The notes under the pieces: generated by a model
Told to the model about the DNA's origin: nothing
What the model saw: only the letters and a program-made list of their open reading frames with translations
Databases searched by the model: none
Position numbers and translations under genes: made by a program
Assembly (NCBI GenBank): GCA_964405775.1
Contig: CAYOPG010000048.1
Span: forward strand, 1-16,425
Length of the DNA: 16,425 nt
Origin: JAAZFF01 sp964405775
GTDB lineage: Bacteria > Verrucomicrobiota > Kiritimatiellia > RFP12 > UBA3636
Direction of reading: 5' to 3'
Shown here: positions 1-5,588 of the stretch, piece by piece
How positions within the stretch are numbered: position 1 is the stretch's first letter
How the letters are laid out: every line of letters begins with the position of its first letter

Positions 1-20
1 AACTCACGTCTTGACCACTT

Positions 21-50
21 ATTATACACAATCATCGACACATTGTGCAA
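21..50 (-). promoter_or_regulatory. Predicted sigma70-like promoter firing off the left edge
   Basis: Read on the minus strand, TTGCAC (45-50) and a perfect TATAAT (21-26) are separated by 18 bp. Transcription would start near position 14 and run out of the window, so the gene it serves cannot be seen. It lies downstream of the YhcH-family gene on the same strand, suggesting that the next minus-strand gene is a separate transcription unit. Inferred from consensus match only. Confidence 0.4.
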
Positions 51-66
51 TAAATAAGAACATGTT

Positions 67-85
67 GCGCCTGCGGCGGCGGCGC
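67..85 (-). terminator. Weak candidate terminator after the YhcH-family gene
   Basis: On the minus strand, downstream of the stop at 130, GCGCC and GGCGC can form a 5-bp GC stem around a GC-rich loop. A T-rich stretch follows (TTCTTATTTATT), but only after several intervening bases. The stem is short and the U-tract is displaced, so this is a weak call. It sits between the end of the panC operon and the off-edge promoter at 21-50, where a terminator would be expected. Confidence 0.25.
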
Positions 86-129
86 GGTGAGATGTTGGTA
101 TGCTTACCCGTATTGCCTCTGGTCGATCG

Positions 130-582
130 CTATACAGCAACCTTCATTATTATCTTCCGCACTGCGACGGCTTCCGAAACGGGGTCGCAGCCTGGGCAGT
201 GCGCCTCATGCGGCCATATAATCATGAAGTCGCCGGCAGCCATGTCCACAGCCGAGCCGCGTCCGTCATGGAAGGCTATGTCTTTAGCTTCGCTGAACTC
301 AACCGCCACGTCCATGCCTGCGGGATCGCCAATGTATATCTTCTCCGAACCGGAGATGATATACTGAATGTCGATGTATTTCTTGTGCGTTTCGAAGAGT
401 TTGGCATTGAATGGATGCGTGTCGTATCTCTGAGGTAGCGCCACAAGTTTGTCGCCATCGAGCTCGTAACGCCCGTCTGGGATGTCGCCGGCTGCATGTT
501 TAGTCAGCCATTCGAAAGCGGCCTTTAAGCGGGGATTGAGCGATTCGTATAGTTGATGCGCTGAAAGTTTGTCTTTTACCAT
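130..582 (-). CDS. YhcH/YjgK/YiaL family protein (cupin-like, sugar anomerase type)
   Basis: 150 residues, the usual length for the YhcH/YjgK/YiaL (DUF386) family, whose members are cytosolic cupin-like beta-barrels. E. coli YhcH (NanQ) is a sialic-acid anomerase. Family landmarks visible are the central E-T-H-K-K-Y-I-D-I-Q segment (about residues 64-73), the G-S-E-K-I-Y-I-G-D strand after it, and a late G-D-F-M-I-I-W-P-H-E-A-H segment (about 117-128) carrying candidate metal-binding histidines. The ATG at 582 has a GAGGTAA Shine-Dalgarno that overlaps the panC stop 3 bp upstream, so translational coupling with panC is likely. No sugar-catabolism genes are nearby, so the substrate is open. 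The family assignment is firm; the anomerase role is inference. Confidence 0.88.
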   Translation of the reverse strand: MVKDKLSAHQLYESLNPRLKAAFEWLTKHAAGDIPDGRYELDGDKLVALPQRYDTHPFNAKLFETHKKYIDIQYIISGSEKIYIGDPAGMDVAVEFSEAKDIAFHDGRGSAVDMAAGDFMIIWPHEAHCPGCDPVSEAVAVRKIIMKVAV

Positions 583-585
583 TGC

Positions 586-1428
586 TTACCTCAGTAGTGT
601 GTTGTCAATCAAACGGGTTTTGCCGATTTTTACGGCGAGCGCCACGAGTGTGTTGTGGCGCAGAACATCTACTTCATTAAGGGTGTCTGCATCGACGACA
701 GCTATGTAGTCGAGCTCCGCTCCGGGGGTCTTTTCGATTAAATTGCGCATCGTCTCCAGCAGCGGCGCCGTGGCAGTGTCCCCACTCTGCCACGCGGCTT
801 CGGCCAGATCGAGGGCGCGGCGCAGGCACAGGGCGTTGCGGCGGTCGGCGGGGGAGAGATACACATTTCGTGAGCTCATGGCGAGACCGTCGGCTTCCCG
901 GACGATCGGGGCAGGTACTATTTTTATGGCCATGTCGAGATCGCGCACCATGCGGCGTATCACCGCGAGCTGCTGCGCGTCCTTCATGCCGAACACTCCG
1001 ATGTCAGCACGTGTGATGTTGAAGAGTTTGTTCACCACCAGCAAAACGCCTTGGAAATGCGTTGGACGGGATTTGCCGCACATTACTTTTGAGAGCGTTG
1101 ATTCGGTGAAGCCGACGCTTGCGTCTGAGGCGTACATTTGATCCGGGGTCGGGAGGAAGACGAGATCAGCGCCTTCAGAAGCGCAAAGGTCAAGGTCAGC
1201 CTTTTCGTTCCTCGGATAAGCAGCGAAATCCTCGTTCGGCGCGAATTGAGTCGGGTTAACGAAGATTGAGACGATCACCTTGTCGGCATTTGCGCGGGCA
1301 ATGCGTATGAGCGAGAGGTGCCCTTGGTGCAAGAAGCCCATCGTCGGGACGATAGCTGTGCGCAGTCCCTCCGCATGCCATGAATCGGCGAGGGCGGAAA
1401 CCTCTTTTTTTGTCGTGAAAATTTTCAT
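586..1428 (-). CDS. panC: Pantothenate synthetase (pantoate--beta-alanine ligase)
   Basis: 280 residues, close to the E. coli enzyme's 283. It joins pantoate and beta-alanine with ATP to make pantothenate, the vitamin B5 precursor of coenzyme A, in the cytosol. Diagnostic motifs are P-T-M-G-F-L-H-Q-G-H (28-37, the HIGH-like nucleotide-binding motif), F-V-N-P-T-Q-F (56-62), G-K-S-R-P-T-H-F-Q-G-V (118-128), G-M-K-D-A-Q-Q (147-153) and S-S-R-N-V-Y-L-S (185-192). The ATG at 1428 is 7 bp after the ispH stop; its Shine-Dalgarno is weak, consistent with coupled translation. panB and panD are not in the window. The preceding gene is an isoprenoid enzyme and the following one a YhcH-family protein, so the operon mixes pathways rather than being a pan operon. 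Confidence 0.97.
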   Translation of the reverse strand: MKIFTTKKEVSALADSWHAEGLRTAIVPTMGFLHQGHLSLIRIARANADKVIVSIFVNPTQFAPNEDFAAYPRNEKADLDLCASEGADLVFLPTPDQMYASDASVGFTESTLSKVMCGKSRPTHFQGVLLVVNKLFNITRADIGVFGMKDAQQLAVIRRMVRDLDMAIKIVPAPIVREADGLAMSSRNVYLSPADRRNALCLRRALDLAEAAWQSGDTATAPLLETMRNLIEKTPGAELDYIAVVDADTLNEVDVLRHNTLVALAVKIGKTRLIDNTLLR

Positions 1429-1435
1429 GTTTGCG

Positions 1436-2272
1436 CTAAAAATCCGCCAGACGTTCTGTTACCTGTTCGATTATGAAATCCGGTGTTGAGGCTCCTGCGG
1501 TGACTGCCACGGTCGAGACGCCCGCGAAGTTTTCGCGGTTTAGTTCATTTGCCGAATCGACTATGACAGTGGGCCGCAGACTGGAGGCGATCTGCGCCAG
1601 GCGCTGGGTGTTGGCGCTGGCCGAGGAGCCGACCACCACAAACATCTCGCACTTGGCCGCAAGCGACTCGAGTTCCCGCTGCCGGCAGCGCGTGGCGTTG
1701 CAGATCGTGTTCACAATCGTTGCACCGGGATAACGTCTGATCACAGCGGCGGAGGTGTCTTCGAAAAGCTTCTCGGATTGAGTGGATTGCGAAACGAGGC
1801 ATACTTCGCCGAGGTCTTTTGGGAGCGTTTCGACGTCCTGTGGCGAAGTTACAACTCTGCCACGGGAGCTGGCGAAGCCAAGTAGGCCGACCACCTCGGC
1901 GTGGCCGTGGTCTCCCAATATTATGACGGTCTTGCCGGCCTCCGCGTGTTTACGCACGATTCGCTGTATGCGCGCAACATCGGGGCATGTGGCGTCTACA
2001 AGTTTTATGGGCAGGCTGGCCAGTTCTGCATGTCTTTCAGGCGGAATCCCGTGCGCCCGTATTATGAGCGTGGAGTCGGGCGGAAGCGTGGCAGGATCGG
2101 CACACTGCCTCACGCCGCCTTCCTCCAGGAGCTCCATCATGTGGGCGTTGTGTATCAGCGGGCCGTCGGTGAAAACGCCCGAGCCATCGGCATTGGCGGT
2201 TTTGCGGGCGGTTTCGACGGCGCGTCGCACACCCCAGCAAAAGCCGGCTGATTTGGCCAGAATTATTGTCAT
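1436..2272 (-). CDS. ispH: 4-hydroxy-3-methylbut-2-enyl diphosphate reductase
   Basis: 278 residues, a compact form of IspH (E. coli 316). This is the last enzyme of the MEP isoprenoid pathway: a [4Fe-4S] protein that reduces HMBPP to IPP and DMAPP. The three cluster cysteines are visible at C12 (S-A-G-F-C-W-G-V), C96 (D-A-T-C-P-D-V) and C191 (N-T-I-C-N-A-T). Active-site equivalents are H41 (L-I-H-N), H124 and E126 in G-H-A-E-V-V-G, the S-x-N motif (219-221) and S262 (A-G-A-S-T-P). The ATG overlaps the upstream gene's TGA as ATGA (4 bp), a classical coupling arrangement. All catalytic landmarks are present, so it should be active. It implies that the organism uses the MEP pathway. Confidence 0.97.
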   Translation of the reverse strand: MTIILAKSAGFCWGVRRAVETARKTANADGSGVFTDGPLIHNAHMMELLEEGGVRQCADPATLPPDSTLIIRAHGIPPERHAELASLPIKLVDATCPDVARIQRIVRKHAEAGKTVIILGDHGHAEVVGLLGFASSRGRVVTSPQDVETLPKDLGEVCLVSQSTQSEKLFEDTSAAVIRRYPGATIVNTICNATRCRQRELESLAAKCEMFVVVGSSASANTQRLAQIASSLRPTVIVDSANELNRENFAGVSTVAVTAGASTPDFIIEQVTERLADF

Positions 2273-3267
2273 CTGCCACGGTGGCGCAATATATTCTGCG
2301 CGAAAATGGTGGGCAGATCCGTGCCCTCAAACCAATAAACGGCGCCTTCGATCGTGAAGTTCTGTCCTTTGAGGGAGTCGAGCTGCTTCCTGTTGCCGAG
2401 CACGTAGCAGACCGTGGACGGGTTGTTGTCGTCATCGAAAAGCACAAGACGAAACGGCGTGGGATGCACGCCGACCGGCGAGAGGGCAAGCATACCGGCA
2501 TAGGATCCTGAGCCGGCTTGCGACACGCCGGCGCGAAGTTTAGAGGCGGGGACTTTCGCGGGGCCTATGGTGTCGTCCGGATTGTAATGGGCGCCTTGCT
2601 CTCTTTCAGAGATAGGTTCGGGTGCAGCCGGTTCTGCCTGAGCGGGTGGTGCGACCGGAGCTGTCGTGTCGTGCGACACTACAGCGACTTCGGGCTGGGC
2701 GGGTTCCGTCTGCGTCGGTTGCACTGCGGAAGTCATCGTGTTCTGCGGGACTTCGGCGGTTTCCGGCAGGGGTGCGGTCGGTGTCGGCTCCACGGGTACG
2801 GGCAGTTGTGCGGGTTGAGGTGCTACAAGTTCCACGTAAGAGTTGGTAATCCAGACGGCGGCCGTGGGAAACGGGGCGATTTTGAGCCAGTCGCCTACTT
2901 TGCCGCGGATTGTGACGGGAGCACCCAGATCGAGTTCACCTACGGTGTTGTAGTTCAGGCCGGCGCCTGAACGCACAAGAGCCTTTTTCACGTTTATCTT
3001 GCCGTGGTCGTCCACGAGGCTCGCGAATATCCACAGGTCGATGTTGTCCGGCGGAGTCACCTTGACCCATGGGGCTTCCAAGCTGCCCTGCAGGATAAGC
3101 GTGTCGGGTTCGGACACTTGTCCGACGACCTCGGCAACGGGGTCTGCCGCGGCACGAAGATTGATCCTCGTACCCTTTACGGCTACGCGCTGTTCTACAT
3201 CGGCCGCGTCGGAATGAACCAGGGCTAGGGCTGTTGCGAAGATTGCAAAGATCGGCGTTTTTTTCAT
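2269..3267 (-). CDS. Exported protein: two SH3b domains, Pro-rich linker, C-terminal beta domain
   Basis: 332 residues. The N-terminus is a Sec-type signal peptide (K-K, then a hydrophobic stretch to about residue 18, likely cleaved near 22). Two bacterial SH3-like domains follow: about 24-87 (I-N-L-R-A-A-A-D-P ... G-Q-V ... W-V-K-V) and about 88-148 (A-L-V-R-S-G-A-G-L-N-Y-N-T-V-G ... G-D-W-L-K-I). A Pro/Ala/Glu/Thr-rich linker covers about 149-235, then a beta-rich domain, about 250-330, contains R-L-V-L-F-D-D-D, Y-V-L-G-N and F-T-I-E-G-A-V-Y-W. SH3b domains often bind cell-wall peptides or other envelope ligands, so a periplasmic role is likely, but no enzyme motif is seen. The start at 3267 gives the signal peptide directly; no clear Shine-Dalgarno is visible. 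It overlaps ispH by 4 bp. Confidence 0.82.
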   Translation of the reverse strand: MKKTPIFAIFATALALVHSDAADVEQRVAVKGTRINLRAAADPVAEVVGQVSEPDTLILQGSLEAPWVKVTPPDNIDLWIFASLVDDHGKINVKKALVRSGAGLNYNTVGELDLGAPVTIRGKVGDWLKIAPFPTAAVWITNSYVELVAPQPAQLPVPVEPTPTAPLPETAEVPQNTMTSAVQPTQTEPAQPEVAVVSHDTTAPVAPPAQAEPAAPEPISEREQGAHYNPDDTIGPAKVPASKLRAGVSQAGSGSYAGMLALSPVGVHPTPFRLVLFDDDNNPSTVCYVLGNRKQLDSLKGQNFTIEGAVYWFEGTDLPTIFAQNILRHRGR

Positions 3268-3300
3268 GGCGTTGATTTGCTGATGATATCTGTAAACGCG

Positions 3301-3345
3301 ACAAGCACCATGCGGAGTGGCGCGAGGCGGATCCGTGGTGCTTGT
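3301..3345. repeat. Inverted repeat (10-bp arms) between small basic protein and SH3 gene
   Basis: ACAAGCACCA (3301-3310) and TGGTGCTTGT (3336-3345) are perfectly complementary. After a 2-base bulge (3311-3312), CGGA (3313-3316) pairs with TCCG (3332-3335) around a 15-base loop. It lies in the 103-bp gap between two minus-strand genes. Neither side has a proper U-tract, so it is not a standard intrinsic terminator. It could attenuate or process the transcript, keeping the small-protein mRNA more abundant than the downstream genes. The structure is seen in the sequence; the function is inferred. Confidence 0.6.
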
Positions 3346-3370
3346 TTATGCAGACGCGGAAAAGCCGCCT

Positions 3371-3529
3371 CTACTCTTCGGGCTTTGTCTTGGGGAGACC
3401 GTATGCGGGAACGCTGTCCTTCTTTATTTGGCCGCGCTTTAGCATCAGCTCGATGCGTTCGTAGCGCTTCATGACGTTGCGACGCATCTGTATTTTGCTG
3501 GAACCTTTTAGACTTGTATGCTGACTCAT
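3371..3529 (-). CDS. Small basic protein of the PVC-type conserved family
   Basis: 52 residues from the ATG at 3529, beginning MSQHTSLKG and ending LPKTKPEE, rich in Lys and Arg (R-R-N-V-M-K-R-Y-E-R-I-E-L-M-L-K-R-G). I recognise the pattern (MSQH-x-SL, then R-N-V-x-K-R-x-E-R, then K-R-G-Q, then L-x-K-T-K-P-E) as a conserved small basic protein of Chlamydiae, Verrucomicrobia and Lentisphaerae (recalled as TIGR04137). Its function is not established; the charge suggests RNA or ribosome binding. A longer in-frame start at 3610 is rejected because the family start coincides with an AGGTG Shine-Dalgarno 6 bp before the 3529 ATG, and because the 3610 position lies inside the predicted -35. A well-formed promoter lies upstream and a strong hairpin downstream. 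Confidence 0.85.
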   Translation of the reverse strand: MSQHTSLKGSSKIQMRRNVMKRYERIELMLKRGQIKKDSVPAYGLPKTKPEE

Positions 3530-3555
3530 TTTAACACCTGTAGATATACGAAAAC

Positions 3556-3567
3556 GTGCTTTCGCAC
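3556..3567 (-). other. Short GNRA-capped hairpin in the small-basic-protein 5' leader
   Basis: On the minus strand the predicted leader contains GTGC-GAAA-GCAC, a 4-bp stem closed by a GAAA tetraloop, about 26 bases upstream of the start codon and just downstream of the predicted transcription start near 3575. Such a 5' hairpin could stabilise the mRNA. It is short enough to be coincidental. Confidence 0.35.
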
Positions 3568-3568
3568 T

Positions 3569-3601
3569 CAAAAACCCGGGCAGAATACCAAAAACCCGAG
3601 C
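3569..3601 (-). repeat. Direct repeat with 20-bp period across the small-basic-protein promoter
   Basis: On the plus strand CAAAAACCCGGGC (3569-3581) recurs as CAAAAACCCGAGC (3589-3601), 12 of 13 bases identical, with starts exactly 20 bp apart, close to two helical turns. One copy lies within the promoter spacer and the other just downstream of the -10, so the pair brackets the -10 on one DNA face. This is a candidate operator; a chance duplication is the alternative. Confidence 0.45.
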
Positions 3602-3610
3602 TGGAGTCAA
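3582..3610 (-). promoter_or_regulatory. Sigma70-like promoter for the small basic protein operon
   Basis: On the minus strand TTGACT (3605-3610) and TATTCT (3582-3587) are separated by exactly 17 bp. Transcription should start near 3575, about 45 bases before the ATG at 3529. Because no convincing promoter is visible in the 103 bp before the SH3 gene, this promoter may serve the whole block down to the YhcH-family gene. Inferred from consensus and spacing. Confidence 0.65.
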
Positions 3611-3623
3611 TCAGGGATTTGCC

Positions 3624-3647
3624 TTTCGAATTTCGAATTTTGAATTT
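3624..3647. repeat. AT-rich tandem heptamer repeat TTTCGAA
   Basis: Three tandem copies of a 7-bp unit, TTTCGAA, TTTCGAA and TTTTGAA, followed by a partial TTT. It lies between the divergent promoters of the small basic protein and the lipoprotein, and is followed by an A-rich run (3652-3667) directly upstream of the lipoprotein -35. It may serve as flexible or UP-element-like DNA. No coding potential is seen. Confidence 0.5.
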
Positions 3648-3675
3648 CCGGGAAAAAATAAAAAACAAACCCCTC

Positions 3676-3705
3676 TTGACCTGATGCGTTGTTAAGTCGC
3701 ATAAT
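3676..3705 (+). promoter_or_regulatory. Sigma70-like promoter for the lipoprotein gene
   Basis: TTGACC (3676-3681) and CATAAT (3700-3705) are 18 bp apart, with an A-rich tract just upstream of the -35. Transcription would start near 3712, leaving a leader of about 18 nt that contains only the AAGGAGG Shine-Dalgarno at 3718-3724. Consensus-based inference. Confidence 0.6.
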
Positions 3706-3729
3706 GACCTCAGTCAAAAGGAGGATGTT

Positions 3730-5322
3730 ATGAAAAAAGTGTTTATGTTAAATGCGTCCGCAATTATAGCTGTTGCGCTGGTAGTGGGGTGCTCCCGGGA
3801 GGATCAAACTGTTCCCATGACTCAGGTAAAGGAGGGCAAGGACAACGCAGAAATGCCGGTGACAACGCTCGAACCAGTCGCGGAGGGTCAATACATCGAG
3901 GCCGAACCTTCGGAGAATGAAGAAAAAGTTCTTGAGGTGACCGGCCAAGACCAACAAGACGCTTTCGTAACCGGCCTTATGGCTGAGGTGGCTAAACTGG
4001 CAGATATTCCGGATGAAGAACTGCCTTCGGCGCGTGAAGATCCCAACACACAGTCGACCAGTATGACTCGTGAGCGCAAAGCCAATATTCTAAAGAGCTA
4101 CGAAAAGTTTATGGAACGGAAAAAAACATACGGCGACAACCCAGATTATTTCGTTGCTTTTGGATTGCTCGCAGACAAGGCGGCTCGCCGCATTGAACTT
4201 GATGCGTACACAACAGGGGTCGGCCCCAACGATATTGCTGAATTTTACTTGATAACCGCAAATAGCGGACATGGGTACGAGGCGTTGCTAGTGGCAATGT
4301 CGACTGCAGATGATATCTGCAAAGCGGTGGAGTTCATAGGTGTGCCGCGCGGAACAGGAGTCGATTACAAAAAGATGCGCTTCTGGCCGAAAGGCGAGCG
4401 CGTGATGGCAACCGCTTCAATCGATGGCGGCGAGCCCGTCGCCCTGGATTCAATGGTGCGCTTTACCGACACAGGTGAGCCGCTAACCAACAAGGGGTTC
4501 GTGTACGTGGGCGACCTTCGGGACGACAACGGCGCGTTTATCGGCGATTCGGCGGGGCCTGGCTCGATAATATCTACATACAACGAACCGATAACAGTTT
4601 TAGACGTTCCGCGCAGAGCTCCGCAGTCGGAAGTGTACGAACGCTATACAATATCCACCAATGTCGTGAAAATTCAGGATGCATGGGCAGACGTGGTGCT
4701 CTATCCCGAGAGCCGTCCTGCCGGTGCGCCGCCGCGCGTGCGCGACGTGGCGCTTTCGTTCTCGACGAATGAGGTTTCAATAGATGGCGCGTCTCATGCC
4801 CCCTTGGCGGACGCGCTCAATGCGTTGCGCGCTGACTCTGAGGCAGGACGAGACATTCACGCCGAGTTGTCATGGGGCGGCGATATGCCGATTGGCCAAA
4901 TTGCCGAAACGTGTCGGCTTCTGTCGCTTCTCGATGTTGAGGGCGGAATATGCATCGCCCCTCCAGCCAAGGGCCAGCCGTACTATAAAGCCTTCATTCC
5001 TAACGAGCAATGGCGCGAAAGGGAAAACAGATATACGCAGCCGTGTGAACTGCGTTTTGCAAGCGATGGCTCTGCCACGCTGGTGGTCATCGAAGAGATA
5101 TGGGGCGAGGGAGGTCAACTCAAGCCGGAACTAAAAGTTGAGGAGATTGCCGGCGTGACACCCGAAACCCTGCCAGAACTTCTGGAGAAGAAGTCGCCAG
5201 AAAGATCGCCATCCGTATTTGTCTTCGCTCCAACAGCTCTGGTATACGGTAAGGTTGATCCGTTCATACGCGCACTGCCGGATAAGTTCTTCGACATACA
5301 CGTGTTTGTCATCGAAAACTAG
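3730..5322 (+). CDS. Lipoprotein, possibly YdjY-like region plus two ExbD-like repeats
   Basis: 530 residues. The signal peptide ends in a lipobox, L-V-V-G-C, making C21 the lipidation site. Residues 22-145 are charged and low in complexity. Around 150-310, E-F-Y-L-I-T, G-H-G-Y-E-A-L-L-V-A, D-D-I-C-K-A-V-E-F-I-G-V-P-R-G and a late D-S-A-G-P-G-S-I-I-S follow the layout I associate with YdjY-type domains of PVC bacteria. Residues about 337-410 (V-S-I-D-G ... I-H-A-E-L-S-W-G-G-D-M-P-I-G-Q ... L-L-D-V-E-G-G-I) and 480-530 (P-S-V-F-V-F-A-P-T-A-L-V-Y-G-K-V ... F-D-I-H-V-F-V-I-E) each resemble the periplasmic beta-alpha-beta fold of ExbD. AAGGAGG sits 5 bp before the ATG. Lipoprotein status is firm; the domains are by-eye inference and the function is unknown. 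A monocistronic unit is likely. Confidence 0.85.
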   Translation: MKKVFMLNASAIIAVALVVGCSREDQTVPMTQVKEGKDNAEMPVTTLEPVAEGQYIEAEPSENEEKVLEVTGQDQQDAFVTGLMAEVAKLADIPDEELPSAREDPNTQSTSMTRERKANILKSYEKFMERKKTYGDNPDYFVAFGLLADKAARRIELDAYTTGVGPNDIAEFYLITANSGHGYEALLVAMSTADDICKAVEFIGVPRGTGVDYKKMRFWPKGERVMATASIDGGEPVALDSMVRFTDTGEPLTNKGFVYVGDLRDDNGAFIGDSAGPGSIISTYNEPITVLDVPRRAPQSEVYERYTISTNVVKIQDAWADVVLYPESRPAGAPPRVRDVALSFSTNEVSIDGASHAPLADALNALRADSEAGRDIHAELSWGGDMPIGQIAETCRLLSLLDVEGGICIAPPAKGQPYYKAFIPNEQWRERENRYTQPCELRFASDGSATLVVIEEIWGEGGQLKPELKVEEIAGVTPETLPELLEKKSPERSPSVFVFAPTALVYGKVDPFIRALPDKFFDIHVFVIEN

Positions 5323-5394
5323 TCTGTTTTCTTGCGTTTGGGGTTGCTGAAAGTCTGAAACACTGGGAGCGCCGGGGGTGCGCACACCATTGTT

Positions 5395-5408
5395 CCGCGC
5401 ACGCGCGG
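5395..5408. repeat. GC palindrome in the lipoprotein-pdxS intergenic region
   Basis: CCGCGC and GCGCGG flank AC, giving a 14-bp near-perfect palindrome, with a second 8-bp palindrome GTGCGCAC nearby at 5379-5386. They lie 20-50 bp upstream of the pdxS -35 and 60-70 bp past the lipoprotein stop. No U-tract follows, so they do not form a standard terminator. An operator role is possible but unsupported. Confidence 0.3.
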
Positions 5409-5427
5409 TACGTCAAAAAAATGACTG

Positions 5428-5455
5428 TTGCACGCGTCTCGGCATGTGTTATAAT
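5428..5455 (+). promoter_or_regulatory. Extended -10 promoter for pdxS
   Basis: A perfect TATAAT (5450-5455) is preceded by TGT, giving the extended -10 motif TGnTATAAT. A partial -35, TTGCAC (5428-5433), lies 16 bp upstream. Transcription should begin near 5462, leaving a leader of about 125 nt before the pdxS ATG at 5589. This is the strongest -10 element in the window. Confidence 0.65.
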
Positions 5456-5460
5456 GAACA

Positions 5461-5566
5461 CCCTGAATTGAGCGAAATAGCTTGATGCTCAGGGCTGGGG
5501 TTTTTATTAAGACCGGGCTCTCGAGGGAGAGCTGGGTCTTAGGTGATTTGAACACTCAAGGGTGTT
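5461..5566 (+). ncRNA. Structured 5' leader of pdxS (candidate regulatory RNA)
   Basis: Two clean hairpins precede pdxS. The first (5461-5494) pairs CCCTGA with TCAGGG and, inside a 2-base bulge, ATTGAGC with GCTTGAT (two G-U pairs) around loop GAAATA. CTGGGG and a five-T run (5501-5505) follow. The second (5508-5541) pairs TAAGACC with GGTCTTA and, past one G-G mismatch, GGCTCTC with GAGAGCT (one G-U pair) around loop GAGG. A third small element pairs AACAC (5551-5555) with GTGTT. A competing long-range pairing is also available: CCC (5461-5463) plus TTGAG (5468-5472) with CTCAAGGG (5555-5562). Alternative folds beside a T-run suggest attenuation or ligand sensing. Structures are by eye; the regulatory role is inferred. 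Confidence 0.5.
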
Positions 5567-5588
5567 ATTGATAATGGAGATATTTACT

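Noticed and set aside
11..438. Plus-strand open frames at 11-367 and 100-438
   Set aside because: Overlap the well-supported YhcH-family gene on the opposite strand and encode no recognisable protein; treated as shadows.
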